Assembly (NCBI GenBank): GCA_023129715.1
Contig: JAGMBO010000005.1
Coordinates: 62,001 to 126,000 of the forward strand
DNA: 64,000 bases
Direction: 5' to 3'
Source of the DNA: Candidatus Eiseniibacteriota bacterium
GTDB lineage: Bacteria; Eisenbacteria; RBG-16-71-46; CAIMUX01; WJJG01
Shown piece by piece: positions 26,072 through 35,214 of the stretch. The first letter of the stretch is position 1; each line of letters starts with the position of its first letter. Position numbers and translations under genes: made by a program. Under the pieces are notes generated by a model. That model did no database searches, had not been told where the DNA came from, and saw nothing but the letters and a program-made list of their open reading frames with translations.

Positions 26072-27274
26072 ATGTACGGGAAGATCAAGGAAGACCTGCG
26101 CCGCGGACTCGACGAAACCCGGAAGGCAGGCCTCTACAAGGACGAGCGCATCATTGTCAGCCATCAAGGCCCCGAGATCGAAGTCTCGACCGGCAAGCGG
26201 GTCCTCAATTTCTGCGCCAATAACTACCTGGGCCTCTCCTCCCATCCCAAGGTCCTCGCGGCGGCCAGGCAGGGCCTCGAGGAATGGGGCTACGGCATGT
26301 CTTCAGTTCGCTTCATCTGCGGCACCCAGCAGATTCACAAGACCCTCGAACGCAAGGTCGCCGACTTCCTCGGTGTGGACGATGCGATTCTCTATGCGGC
26401 CTGCTTCGATGCCAATGGCGGGGTCTTCGAGCCCTTCATGGACAAGGACTCGGCGATCCTGACCGATGCGCTCAACCACGCCTCGGTGATCGACGGGATC
26501 CGCCTGACCAAGGCGCAGCGCTTCATCTACCAGCACATGGACATGGCCGACCTCGAGGCGAAACTGAAAGAGGCGCAGGGCGCGAAATACCGTCTGATCG
26601 CCACCGATGGCGTCTTCTCGATGGACGGTGACATCGCTCCGCTCAAGGAGATCTGTGACTTGGCGGACAAGCACGATGCCCTGGTGATGGTCGACGACTC
26701 CCACGCCACCGGCTTCATGGGCAAGCGTGGCCGCGGGATTCACGAGTACCATGACGTCATGCAGCGCGTCGACCTGGTCACCACGACCTTCGGCAAGGCG
26801 CTCGGCGGAGCCTCGGGCGGCTGCACGGCGGGGCATGCGGAGATGATCGAGTGGCTGCGCCAGAAGTCCCGCCCCTATCTCTTCTCCAACACGCTCGCTC
26901 CCGCCGTTGCCGCCGGTACGGTGGCGGTCATGGATCTGCTCTCCGCGACCACCGAGCTGCGCGATCGTCTCGAGCGCAACCAGCGCCAGTTCCGCGAGAT
27001 GATGACCGCGGCCGGTTTCGACATCCGGCCGGGAGACCATCCGATCGTTCCGATCATGTTCGGCAAGTTCGATGACGACGCGCGCCTGGCACAGGAGTTT
27101 GCCGAGCGGCTGCTGGATGAGGGCATCTATGTGATCGGCTTCTCCTTCCCAGTCGTCCCCCGCGGGCAGGCGCGGATCCGCGTGCAGCTCTCCGCCGCGC
27201 ACGAGGAGGAGCACATCGAGAAGGCGGTCGCGGCCTTTACCAAGATCGGCCAGGCGTTGAAGGTCATCGCCTAG
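26072..27274 (+). CDS. kbl: Glycine C-acetyltransferase (2-amino-3-ketobutyrate CoA ligase)
   Basis: A 400-residue PLP enzyme of the alpha-oxoamine synthase family that converts 2-amino-3-oxobutanoate plus CoA into glycine plus acetyl-CoA. Clear motifs are [51 protein letters not shown] and [14 protein letters not shown] with the PLP Lys. The length and near-complete agreement with bacterial Kbl are typical. The ATG at 26072 follows AAAGGAG. The threonine dehydrogenase gene follows, so together they degrade threonine to glycine. Confidence 0.96.
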   Translation: MYGKIKEDLRRGLDETRKAGLYKDERIIVSHQGPEIEVSTGKRVLNFCANNYLGLSSHPKVLAAARQGLEEWGYGMSSVRFICGTQQIHKTLERKVADFLGVDDAILYAACFDANGGVFEPFMDKDSAILTDALNHASVIDGIRLTKAQRFIYQHMDMADLEAKLKEAQGAKYRLIATDGVFSMDGDIAPLKEICDLADKHDALVMVDDSHATGFMGKRGRGIHEYHDVMQRVDLVTTTFGKALGGASGGCTAGHAEMIEWLRQKSRPYLFSNTLAPAVAAGTVAVMDLLSATTELRDRLERNQRQFREMMTAAGFDIRPGDHPIVPIMFGKFDDDARLAQEFAERLLDEGIYVIGFSFPVVPRGQARIRVQLSAAHEEEHIEKAVAAFTKIGQALKVIA

Positions 27275-27301
27275 CGTGAACCCATCGCTTGACGGACCCG
27301 A

Positions 27302-27323
27302 CGGGCGGGGTGCGCCCCGCCCG
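27302..27323 (+). other. Intercistronic hairpin between kbl and tdh
   Basis: CGGGCGGGG and CCCCGCCCG form a nine-base-pair perfect GC stem with a TGCG loop, 27 bases after the kbl stop and 30 before the tdh start. There is no T-run, so it is more likely an mRNA-stability or differential-expression element than a terminator. Confidence 0.5.
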
Positions 27324-27353
27324 CGCCGGGTCGCCACGGACGGGACGGGCACC

Positions 27354-28352
27354 ATGGCGAAGAAGGCGATCAAGAAGATCCTGGTCACCGGCGCGGTCGG
27401 ACAGATCGGCTCGGAGCTGACGCTGGAATTGCGGCAACGCTACGGTGCCGAGAATGTCGTCGCCTGCGGCCGCAAGACCAAACCGACGAAGGAACTCAAG
27501 GAATCGGGACCGTTCGAGTGGGTCGACGTCACCGAGGTGGAGAAACTGCGCGACACCTGTCGCAAGCACTCGATCGACGCGATCATCAACATGGCGGCGA
27601 TCCTCTCGGCAACCGGCGAGAAGAACCCTCAGCTCGCCTGGCACGTCAATGTCACCGGCCTGATCAACACGCTCGAGCTCGCCCGGGAACTCGAGCTGGC
27701 ACAGGTGCTCTGCCCGAGTTCGATCGCGGTCTTCGGCCCCAGCACCCCGCGGAAGAACACGCCCCAGGAGACGATCCTGAAACCGACCACGATGTACGGC
27801 GTCAGCAAGGTCACCGGCGAGCTGCTCTGCGACTACTACGTCCAACGCCATGGCGTCGATGCGCGCGGTCTGCGGTATCCCGGGATCATCTCCGCAGAAA
27901 CGTTGCCCGGCGGAGGTACGACCGACTACGCCGTGGAGATTTACTACAAGGCCATCGAGGAGGGCCGCTACACCTGCTTCGTCGAGGAGGGAACCCGGCT
28001 CCCGATGATGTACATGCCCGACTGCATCAAGGCGACAATCGACCTGATGGAAGCCGACTTCGCCTCTCTCGAGCATCACGGCGACTTCAATGTCGGGGCG
28101 ATGAGCTTCTCGGCCGGAGAACTCGCCGCCGAGATCAGGAAACAGATCCCCGAATTCACCGTCGCCTACGAGCCCGACTTCCGTCAGGCGATCGCCGACT
28201 CCTGGCCCGAGTCGATCGACGACTCAGCCGCCCGCAAGGAATGGGGCTGGCAACCCAGCTACGACCTGGGGGCGATGACCAAAGACATGCTCGCCAAGCT
28301 GCGCACCCGCCACGAGGCGGGCACCCTCTATCGCAGCGGCGAGAGCGACTGA
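27354..28352 (+). CDS. tdh: SDR-type L-threonine 3-dehydrogenase
   Basis: A 332-residue extended short-chain dehydrogenase. The nucleotide site is ILVTGAVGQIGSELTLEL, with CPSSIAVFGP and MYGVSKVTGE giving the catalytic Ser, Tyr and Lys. RYPGIISAETLPGGGTTDYAVEIYY is characteristic of the epimerase-like threonine dehydrogenases found in archaea, bacteroidetes and animals, which are unrelated to the zinc type in E. coli. It oxidises threonine to 2-amino-3-oxobutanoate, the substrate of the Kbl encoded just upstream. The 79-base gap holds a strong hairpin. Confidence 0.92.
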   Translation: MAKKAIKKILVTGAVGQIGSELTLELRQRYGAENVVACGRKTKPTKELKESGPFEWVDVTEVEKLRDTCRKHSIDAIINMAAILSATGEKNPQLAWHVNVTGLINTLELARELELAQVLCPSSIAVFGPSTPRKNTPQETILKPTTMYGVSKVTGELLCDYYVQRHGVDARGLRYPGIISAETLPGGGTTDYAVEIYYKAIEEGRYTCFVEEGTRLPMMYMPDCIKATIDLMEADFASLEHHGDFNVGAMSFSAGELAAEIRKQIPEFTVAYEPDFRQAIADSWPESIDDSAARKEWGWQPSYDLGAMTKDMLAKLRTRHEAGTLYRSGESD

Positions 28353-28421
28353 TCCGCGGGACTCCCGCGCGCCGGCGCGCACGTCATGGTGCGGGCGAGA
28401 AATGCGGACCAGGGCAGCAGC

Positions 28422-29396
28422 CTAGAACTCGGCCAGGCGTTCCTCGGCCAGTTGCGCCTCGCGCGACTCGGGGTACTGCCCGATGAGGAACTCGAGGTAG
28501 CGCCGTGCAGTGCTGAGATCGCGCAGATTGCGGAAGCTGAGCGCGATCTTGTAATAGGCGGCCGGGACTTTCTCCGCCGCCGGGTACTGCTCGATGACCT
28601 TGCGGAACTCCTCGATCGCGACGGTGAATTGCCGCTGCTCGTAGTAGACCTCACCGATCCAGTACTGGGCGTTGTCGCTGAGGCGCGTCTGCGGGTGGAG
28701 CTGGAGAAAGGCGCGGAAGTTGATCAGCGCGAGCTGGTAGTTGTCCTGCATCAGATCCTGGTAGGCGACATCGTAGAGCTTCCGCCCGTCGGCGGGAGGA
28801 TCGGCCAGCCCACCGGGCGCAGCCTCCGCCTGCACGGCGCCGCGCCCATCCGGTCCATCCGCCGCCTCGTGCCATGGCATCTCGGGGTCACGCGCGGCGG
28901 TCCCCACCGCATCCTCTGCATCGTCCGGCGCCTCCCGGCGCTCCTGCCAGGAAGGCGGGGCACTGCTGTCCCACCAGCTCGAGGCCCCCGGGTCGTAAGC
29001 CTCCGCACCCGGCAGCAGAGCCACGCGCGGATCATCCGTCGGGTAGCGCGCCGACCTCCCCGCCAGCGATCCGACGGCACCGCCGCCCAGCGTGCGGGCA
29101 TCGAGGCGGCGTCCCAGCGCTGCGACACGCTCGCCGAGCGTGCGCACTTCCCGAATCAGCTCGTCGAGCTGGGCGGTCAGGTCGGCGTTCATCCGGCGCA
29201 GAAAGACTTCCTGGCGGTCGGCAGCTGTCTCGACGCGGGCGATGCGCGCCTCGAGTTCGGCTTGCTCTTGGCGGGGGGTATCCGGCGCGGCCGCCGACGC
29301 GCCGCTGCCGAAGGGCCGGGGCAGGCTGCGCATCGAGCTGCAGCCAGCCATGGTGACCAGGGCGGCGGCCAGCACCGCCACGAGGCCTCTGTTCAT
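28422..29396 (-). CDS. cpoB: CpoB/YbgF-like Tol-associated TPR lipoprotein
   Basis: A 324-residue protein. A signal peptide ends in VTMAGC (lipobox), followed by a predicted coiled coil of about residues 40-90 (ELEARIARVETAADRQEV...LDELIREVRTLGERVAAL), a long low-complexity linker, and C-terminal TPR repeats from about 200 (YDVAYQDLMQDNYQLALINFRAFLQLHP, YWIGEVYYEQRQFTVAIEEFRKVIEQYP). This is the CpoB plan, which coordinates peptidoglycan synthesis with outer-membrane constriction through TolA. Unlike E. coli CpoB it is lipidated and has a longer linker. The start at 29396 follows GGAGGAGGG. It is the last gene of the tol cluster. Confidence 0.88.
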   Translation of the reverse strand: MNRGLVAVLAAALVTMAGCSSMRSLPRPFGSGASAAAPDTPRQEQAELEARIARVETAADRQEVFLRRMNADLTAQLDELIREVRTLGERVAALGRRLDARTLGGGAVGSLAGRSARYPTDDPRVALLPGAEAYDPGASSWWDSSAPPSWQERREAPDDAEDAVGTAARDPEMPWHEAADGPDGRGAVQAEAAPGGLADPPADGRKLYDVAYQDLMQDNYQLALINFRAFLQLHPQTRLSDNAQYWIGEVYYEQRQFTVAIEEFRKVIEQYPAAEKVPAAYYKIALSFRNLRDLSTARRYLEFLIGQYPESREAQLAEERLAEF

Positions 29397-29496
29397 CGCG
29401 CCCTCCTCCCGGTGGCCGCATCCACCCTCAAGAACAAGGTCCTGCTCCCCCGGTACCCGCAGACCAGGCCCGCCATCGGCCCGACGGTTTGCGGGG

Positions 29497-30024
29497 CTAC
29501 TGACGGACGACGAAGTGCGCCCGGCGGTTTTTCGACCAGGCACTCTCCGTGCTGCCCAGCACGAAGGGACGTTCCTCCCCGTAGCTGATCGTCTCCAGGC
29601 GGCTGGCATCGATTCCATAGGCGACCAGGAAATCGCGCGACGCGCGCGCGCGGCGGTCGGCAAGGGCGAGATTGTACTCGCGCGTCCCACGCTCGTCGCA
29701 GTGCCCCTCGATCAGGAGCCGCATGCCCGGATTGGCCAGCAGCACATCGGCGTCTCGCGTCAGGGTATCGCGGGCGCGCGCCGTCAGGGCATACTTGTCG
29801 AATTCGTAGAAGACGTCCTCGATCTGCAGAGCCGCATCCTCTGCGGCCGAACCGGGCGGAGCGGTCTCATCGCCGGGCACCCGCTCGGTCTGAGGCATCT
29901 CGCTCGGCGTGACTTCCGGCGGGGGAATGATCTCCCCCGGAGGCGGCTTCTTCGAGCAGCCCACCAATCCCACCACGACGATCAGCGCCGCAATCATGCC
30001 CATGTAGAGAGTTCTCGTTCTCAT
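29497..30024 (-). CDS. pal: Peptidoglycan-associated lipoprotein Pal
   Basis: A 175-residue lipoprotein (lipobox VGLVGC, Cys 23) with a Pro-rich linker and an OmpA-like domain. The peptidoglycan-binding helix region is LIEGHCDERGTREYNLALADRRARASRDFLVAYGI, essentially canonical for Pal. It links the outer membrane to the cell wall and partners TolB. The start at 30024 follows GGGAGG. It lies 43 bases after tolB and 100 before cpoB, in normal tolB-pal-cpoB order. Confidence 0.95.
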   Translation of the reverse strand: MRTRTLYMGMIAALIVVVGLVGCSKKPPPGEIIPPPEVTPSEMPQTERVPGDETAPPGSAAEDAALQIEDVFYEFDKYALTARARDTLTRDADVLLANPGMRLLIEGHCDERGTREYNLALADRRARASRDFLVAYGIDASRLETISYGEERPFVLGSTESAWSKNRRAHFVVRQ

Positions 30025-30067
30025 TGCCTCTGCCACCTCCCTTGCTCCGTCTCCAGGGCCACCCCCC

Positions 30068-31501
30068 TTATCCGGAAGCGCGGATTCGCTCCCGGGCAGG
30101 TCGAGACCACCCCGGATTGTATGAATGGTCAGGAGAAGCTGTCAATTGCCGCAGGTTGCCCGAATCGGCATCCAGGATCCAGAGATTGCGCACGCCCGCC
30201 TGGGTCAGCGCGAAGACGACATGGCGGCCGTCGGGGGCCCAGCGGGGGTTCTCACAGCCACCGCCGACGGTCAGCCGTCGCCACCCAAAGCCCTGCACAT
30301 CGATGAGCGCCAGCTCGAAACGTCCCCCAATCTGACAGACATGCACGATGCGCGACCCGGCCGGCGACCAATCGGGGGAATCGTTCCACTCCCCGGAGAA
30401 GGTCAGCTGCTGCAGGTTCGACCCATCGGCATCGATCAGAAAGAGCTGCGGACGTCCGCACCGGTCGGAGGTGAAAACCAGCCGCTCCCCCGAGGGTGAC
30501 CAACAGGGGGCCGTATCGATGTCCGGGTGAAAGGTCAGGCGTCGCGCATGTGAACCATCGGCCCGGGCGACATAGAGCTCGGCATCCCCCTCAGCGGTTG
30601 TCGAGAAGGCAACCCGTTTGCCGTTGGGTGAATAGACGGCGGCGGCGGGTGTCGGCGCCGTCGACAAGGTCGCCAGACGCCGGCTTTCCAGATCGAGGGC
30701 CACCAGCACCGGGGCGCCCCGGTGGTAGCTGGTGAACGCAATCCGCTCTCCGGAGGGATGCCAGGCGGGAGAGACCAGAATCGTCCCGAGTCCGGTCACC
30801 GCCTGTTCCTCATACCCATCCCAATCGACGAGGAAGAGTTCCTTGCCCGACCGCGATTCCCTCAGGAAGGCGATCCGGGTGGCCGCGCACCCGGGCGTGC
30901 CAGTCAGGTAACGCGTGATCTCATCGCTCAGCCGGTGGATCGCCCAGCGATCGGGACGGGCCAGCTCGCCTTCGCGATTGATCGCCACCTCGCGATCGAG
31001 GATTCGATTCCCCGTGCCCTGGTCGATCAACTCGGCCTTCAGCCGCAAGCGCTCATCGTCCCACTCCATGCGCCCCACGACACGGGCCTGGATGGGCTGT
31101 TCGACCAACGCGCCGTCGATATCCCGCGGCGGCTCGCCGGCGGGATCGAAGGAACCTTGCCGGCGGCGAACAACCTGGAAGGCATCGCTGAACCGCAGGT
31201 CCTGGACGAGGAGATCCTCGGGCCGCTCGCCCCCCGAGAAGAAGAGCGGGTCGTTGCGCTCCCCCGGCGACGCCTCGATGGCGAAATCCTCGACGACGAT
31301 CGGCACTCGGTAGAGGGTGCGCTTGACCACCGTCCCGTGGAGGTCGATCTCGGGTGCAGCTGCATCGGCACAGAACAGCAAGGCGACGGTGAGAACCCCG
31401 GCCCAGAACAGCAAGGCCACGGTGAAGGGCCCGGCCCGCAACCCGTGCGCCCGCGCCTGCTCCGGCTCGCGGATCGAAAATCGGTGAACAATAGGCTTCA
31501 A
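30068..31501 (-). CDS. tolB: Tol-Pal translocation protein TolB
   Basis: A 477-residue periplasmic protein. A signal sequence contains a near-duplication (FTVALLFWAGVLTVALLFCADAAA). An N-terminal alpha/beta domain of about 130 residues is followed by a WD-like beta-propeller with PD40 blades (SPAWHPSGERIAFTSYHRG, AVYSPNGKRVAFSTTAEGDAELYVARADGSHARRLT, SPDWSPAGSRIVHVC). This is the TolB layout. The start is a TTG at 31501 preceded by GGAG. TolB shuttles between Pal and TolA during envelope constriction. Genes on both sides are Tol partners. Confidence 0.92.
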   Translation of the reverse strand: MKPIVHRFSIREPEQARAHGLRAGPFTVALLFWAGVLTVALLFCADAAAPEIDLHGTVVKRTLYRVPIVVEDFAIEASPGERNDPLFFSGGERPEDLLVQDLRFSDAFQVVRRRQGSFDPAGEPPRDIDGALVEQPIQARVVGRMEWDDERLRLKAELIDQGTGNRILDREVAINREGELARPDRWAIHRLSDEITRYLTGTPGCAATRIAFLRESRSGKELFLVDWDGYEEQAVTGLGTILVSPAWHPSGERIAFTSYHRGAPVLVALDLESRRLATLSTAPTPAAAVYSPNGKRVAFSTTAEGDAELYVARADGSHARRLTFHPDIDTAPCWSPSGERLVFTSDRCGRPQLFLIDADGSNLQQLTFSGEWNDSPDWSPAGSRIVHVCQIGGRFELALIDVQGFGWRRLTVGGGCENPRWAPDGRHVVFALTQAGVRNLWILDADSGNLRQLTASPDHSYNPGWSRPARERIRASG

Positions 31502-31617
31502 CTCGTTTCTCCAGAATCAACTACCGGCAATCATCATGCCGGGCAGATGCAACCACGCCTCGGTTCCCTAGGTCGCGCACCATACGCGCCGCCGATCACC
31601 AATCCTCGACCCACAGC

Positions 31618-32433
31618 TTAGGGATCGAAACGGAACCTCAAGTGAACTGTCAACCATCGCCCCCCATACGCCGGCGGAAAAGGAGGATACGGCTGTGCTC
31701 GCAGGATCGCCTCGGCCGCGCTGCGATCGAAGAACCCCGCCAGCGAGGGAACCTCGACTTCGGTCCGCAGGACCCTCCCCTGGGACGAGATCCGAAAGAC
31801 GAGCGTCGCCTCGGTTGCCGCTCCGCTGGCCGCCAACCCGGCCGGAGGCTCCCAGACCTCCGAGACCTTGCCGACGACCGTCTGCAGGTAGTAGTCGTAG
31901 GCGAACTGCGGCTCATCGATCCGCGCGAGTTCCACCGGCTGCTGGGTCTGCGGAGGTCTCGCCAATGAATCGGGCGCCGGCACAGTCTCCTCTGCTTTCG
32001 GCTCCGGATCCGGCTGCTCGGGCGGTGGTGTTTCGGGCGGCTTCGGCTTCGGTTTCTCCTCGGGCAGTTTCGCCTCGGCCGGCATCTTGGTCTCCGGCGC
32101 CGGCACCTCCTTGGGCTTGGGTTTGGGTTTGGGCTTCGGCGCCACCGGCTGATCGAGCGGTTCATCCAACGGCAGATACTCGAAGACGATCGGCCGCGGT
32201 TCCTGTCCCACCGCCCGCGAATGACAGCTCGGTGAGAGGGTGAAGACAATCAAGACGACTCCATGAACGACCGCCGAGAGCGTCAAGCTTCGACGAAACC
32301 CCCGATCGGGACGGTTGAGATCCCGCCAGAAGACGCCCCCCTCACGCCAGAGCCAACGCAGCACCCGCTCGGCCGCGACGAGCAGACGCAGGTGGCCGGG
32401 GCGATACCGATGCATGGAATCTCGGCCCCTCAT
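31618..32433 (-). CDS. tolA: TolA/TonB-like envelope-spanning protein
   Basis: A 271-residue protein with a short cytoplasmic N-terminus, one membrane helix (residues about 47-67, RSLTLSAVVHGVVLIVFTL), a Pro/Lys/Glu-rich periplasmic stalk (KPKPKPKPKEVPAPETK...) and a C-terminal TonB/TolA-type domain (ATLVFRISSQGRVLRTEVEVPSLAGFFDRSAAEAILRAQPYPPFPP). The location directly before tolB argues for TolA; the C-terminal domain by itself is of the TonB type. Its ATG overlaps the stop of the ATPase gene as ATGA. TolQ and TolR, which energise TolA, are not encoded in this window. Confidence 0.85.
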   Translation of the reverse strand: MRGRDSMHRYRPGHLRLLVAAERVLRWLWREGGVFWRDLNRPDRGFRRSLTLSAVVHGVVLIVFTLSPSCHSRAVGQEPRPIVFEYLPLDEPLDQPVAPKPKPKPKPKEVPAPETKMPAEAKLPEEKPKPKPPETPPPEQPDPEPKAEETVPAPDSLARPPQTQQPVELARIDEPQFAYDYYLQTVVGKVSEVWEPPAGLAASGAATEATLVFRISSQGRVLRTEVEVPSLAGFFDRSAAEAILRAQPYPPFPPAYGGRWLTVHLRFRFDP

Positions 32434-34142
32434 CGATCGACTCCGAGTGATCGCAGGCGATTGATCATCGCCAGCACCTCGATCGTGCGCACGGCCGCCA
32501 AATCGCCGCGAGGAAAGCGACTGAAACGATCGAGCCCACCATCCCCGAGCCCGCCGAGCAGTTCTTCGAGCTCTTCCGGCGTGAAGGCTGCGCCCAGGCG
32601 GTTCCAGGGCGCGGCGGCGCGATCGCCTTCGAGCAGGCGCCCGAGGATTTCCGCCAACGCGCGCGTCTGGGAGGGACTGACCAGCTGCTCACAGGCCCCC
32701 AGATCGACCTCTTCCCGCTCGACCAGCAGACGATGGGTCCCGGGAGCCTTGATCCTGGGCCCCTTCGGCCCCACCTGGCGCCGGTAGGCGTCCAAACGCA
32801 GACGGCGCAGGCACCCGGCCGGCGGGAAGGCCTCCGACGACCCCCCCCCCGGAGGGGCGATCTCGCGTGCCTCCGCGGTCACATCCCGCGGGAGATAGCG
32901 GTCCATCTGGATGACCCGGTCGGCCACCCGGAAGTACTCCCCGCTGCCGCCGACCACCAGGATGGTCGAGACGCCCCGGTCGCGAAAGAGATTTCGCACA
33001 CGATCGAGAAAGGGAGTGATCGGTTCCTGCCCCGGGCGCAGCAAGCGTCGCATCGGCGCGTCGCGGATCATGAAATTGGTCGCCGAAGTGTCCTCGTCGA
33101 GGAGCAGGAGACGGGCGCCCGCCTCGAGTGCCTCGACGATATTGGCAGCCTGGGAGGTACTGCCGCTGGCATTGGTCGTGCTGAAGTCGCGTGTCGAGCG
33201 GCCGTAGGGCAGATCGCCGATGAAGGGGCTGATGTCGGTGCGGGTGACCGCCCGCCCATCCTCGGCGCGCACCTTGACCGCCCGGGGATCGGTCGCGACC
33301 TGCTCGCGTCCATCACCGGGAATGTGAGGGTAGATCCCGCGCGAGATCGCCTCGAGCAGGGTCGACTTGCCGTGGAAGCCCCCACCGACGAGCAGGGTGA
33401 CGCCCCGTGGGATCGCCATGCCGCGGATGCGTCCTGCATGGGGAAGATCCACTTCAGCGGTCAGTGTCGGGGGTGGTTCGAATGCAATCACGGGCGCCCT
33501 CCCCGGCGATTCGAGAGGATGGTCGTCGTGCCCCGCCCGGCGCGGAAGGACCGCGCCCGCCGCGACGAAGGCGACCCATTCGCGTTCTTCGAGCAACGCG
33601 ACAAGCGCCGTGTGATCTTCGATAACATCTTGATGTCGCCGCAGGGCGCGCTCATCAACGGCCCGGCGTTCGAGACTGCGGGCAAGAACCGCCGGGAGAA
33701 CCTGCAGCAGGATCTTGGCAGCTTGGCGACCGAGGATCCGGCGTCCCGCGGCGGGAAGCTGCACGCTGAGGCGCGCCTCCAAGTGGTCGCCGTGCAAGCC
33801 CACCAGGGTTCGCGGCAAGATCTCCTGGCCCAGACGGTCGATGCCGATCTCGCGGGTTCCCGCGCCGCGGATCGCCGCACTCAGCATGCGGGCGAGGAAA
33901 TCCTCCAGTCCGCGGCGACGCGGCAGAGCCTCACGGACAGCCTCACCGAAGCCGGAGGTCTCGTGGCCGAGGCGAACGTGGATGCGCGAGGGCGGCGCAT
34001 AGGGATCCCCTTGAACGTGGGCCACTTCGAGTTCAAACGCGCCGAGGCGATAGTGTCCCCGGAGATCTTGGTAGGCCTTGTAACCCCGCCCATCGATCCG
34101 TTGCAGTGTCCGCTCGAGGCTCTCGGCCGTCGACACGTTCAT
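32430..34142 (-). CDS. ABC-ATPase domain protein (COG3044-like)
   Basis: A 570-residue soluble P-loop protein. Walker A is LLVGGGFHGKSTLLEAISRG (Lys near 259), followed by PYGRSTRDFSTTNASGSTSQAANIVEALE and Walker B LLLLDEDTSATNFMIRDAPM. This set, including ASGSTSQAANI as a signature-like segment, defines the predicted ABC-class ATPases of COG3044/PF09818. Their function is not established. The start overlaps the stop of the upstream nuclease gene (ATGA) and its stop overlaps tolA (ATGA), so all three are translationally coupled. It may act with the nuclease in DNA or RNA processing; this is inferred from the pairing only. Confidence 0.85.
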   Translation of the reverse strand: MNVSTAESLERTLQRIDGRGYKAYQDLRGHYRLGAFELEVAHVQGDPYAPPSRIHVRLGHETSGFGEAVREALPRRRGLEDFLARMLSAAIRGAGTREIGIDRLGQEILPRTLVGLHGDHLEARLSVQLPAAGRRILGRQAAKILLQVLPAVLARSLERRAVDERALRRHQDVIEDHTALVALLEEREWVAFVAAGAVLPRRAGHDDHPLESPGRAPVIAFEPPPTLTAEVDLPHAGRIRGMAIPRGVTLLVGGGFHGKSTLLEAISRGIYPHIPGDGREQVATDPRAVKVRAEDGRAVTRTDISPFIGDLPYGRSTRDFSTTNASGSTSQAANIVEALEAGARLLLLDEDTSATNFMIRDAPMRRLLRPGQEPITPFLDRVRNLFRDRGVSTILVVGGSGEYFRVADRVIQMDRYLPRDVTAEAREIAPPGGGSSEAFPPAGCLRRLRLDAYRRQVGPKGPRIKAPGTHRLLVEREEVDLGACEQLVSPSQTRALAEILGRLLEGDRAAAPWNRLGAAFTPEELEELLGGLGDGGLDRFSRFPRGDLAAVRTIEVLAMINRLRSLGVDR

Positions 34143-35086
34143 CGACTCATCTCCTGGTACTCGGGACACACTTCGCGAAACGGGCAGGGATGGCAACGGC
34201 GCGGCTCGGGGATGGCGGGAAAGTCGGCGACCTGGGCGCGATTCTCCTCTGAATCGACCAATCGCTCGCGCATTGCGGCAATGCTGGCGGCGATCTCCTC
34301 GCGTGCCGCGACGAGATCCGCCGCGCAGGTCCCCGCCTGCGCCTCGTCGCCGAGATTGAGATTCACCTCCCGCAGTTCGATCTGCGCGGGCGTCACCCCC
34401 CATTGCTCGGCGGCATAAAGCGCATAGACGGCCAGCTGCCGCCCGCCCGGTTGCGGCGGGCGGCGTCCCGTCTTCCAGTCGACGATGCGCACGGTCCCAC
34501 CCCCGACCCGCCAAGCGACGTCCATCTTCACATACACCGGCACGCCGGCGAGCGGAAACGTCTGTAAGTCCTCCAGGGCCAGCCAGTCCCCGGGCTCCAC
34601 GCGGGCCAACCTCTCGCGGTGGCCGCCGGCGTAGAAGTGACGGACCGATCGGCGTACCGTCTCGGCAAGCCCCTGCCAGGCCGCATCCCCGACCGATTCA
34701 GCGTAGTGATGCTCGATCAGGCCGAGGACCCGCCGGGGATCCTCGCGATAGGCACCGCTGCGGGAGAGCCGGAATTCCCGGCGCATCCGGGCGACGGTGT
34801 GCTCGCCGGCTTCCTCACCGGAAACCGGCGGGAGCGGCGCGGTCTCGCCCGCCGCCCGCACCTGCGTGAGGGCGGCAGCGACGACCTCGTGGACGATCCC
34901 TCCGGCCCAGAGGTAGCGGCTCTTGAGATTCTTCAGCAGGTAGAGGCGTCGTCGTTCGGGCGGGGCGCCCGTCGACCAGCCCCCCCACGAACCGTAGTAA
35001 TGGTAGTAGTAGCGCCGCAGACAGCTCCGAAACGTCTCGTGCCGACTGTGGCTCCAACTCAGACGATTGCGCAGTTCCGCGCCCAT
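34139..35086 (-). CDS. PD-(D/E)XK nuclease with probable Fe-S cluster
   Basis: A 315-residue RecB/Cas4-type nuclease domain. The N-terminal SWSHSRHETFRSCLRRYYYHYYGSW and the C-terminal CHPCPFREVCPEY supply four Cys in the pattern of Fe-S containing AddB/Cas4-like nucleases (one early, three late). The catalytic core is VKMDVAWRVGGGTVRIVDWKTGRR followed by QLAVYALYA, giving Asp, Asp-Trp-Lys and Gln. The likely role is single-stranded DNA cleavage in repair or defence. There is no helicase nearby. It is coupled to the ABC-ATPase gene by an ATGA overlap. A copy of the structured repeat lies just upstream of its start. Confidence 0.87.
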   Translation of the reverse strand: MGAELRNRLSWSHSRHETFRSCLRRYYYHYYGSWGGWSTGAPPERRRLYLLKNLKSRYLWAGGIVHEVVAAALTQVRAAGETAPLPPVSGEEAGEHTVARMRREFRLSRSGAYREDPRRVLGLIEHHYAESVGDAAWQGLAETVRRSVRHFYAGGHRERLARVEPGDWLALEDLQTFPLAGVPVYVKMDVAWRVGGGTVRIVDWKTGRRPPQPGGRQLAVYALYAAEQWGVTPAQIELREVNLNLGDEAQAGTCAADLVAAREEIAASIAAMRERLVDSEENRAQVADFPAIPEPRRCHPCPFREVCPEYQEMSR

Positions 35087-35140
35087 CCCTGGGCCCCCTG
35101 CCCCCCCGCGGTCCTGCCCCGGGCCCGCAGAAACACGTCC

Positions 35141-35180
35141 TAATCACCTCCCGCGATTCGGCACAGCCCAATGGGGCGAG
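35141..35180 (-). repeat. Structured intergenic repeat, copy 1
   Basis: Core (plus strand) CGGCACAGCCCAATGGGG, identical to copy 2. Read on the minus strand it begins 34 bases after the stop of the selenoprotein gene. GCCC/GGGC form an inner stem, GCAC/GUGC a middle stem, and GGUUC/GAAUC an outer stem. An extra small hairpin (TTGGA/TCCAA) is inserted between the middle and inner stems, extending the folded region to about 35215. Confidence 0.8.
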
Positions 35181-35214
35181 CGGACTTGGACGTTCCAAAC
35201 TCGTGCAGAACCAT

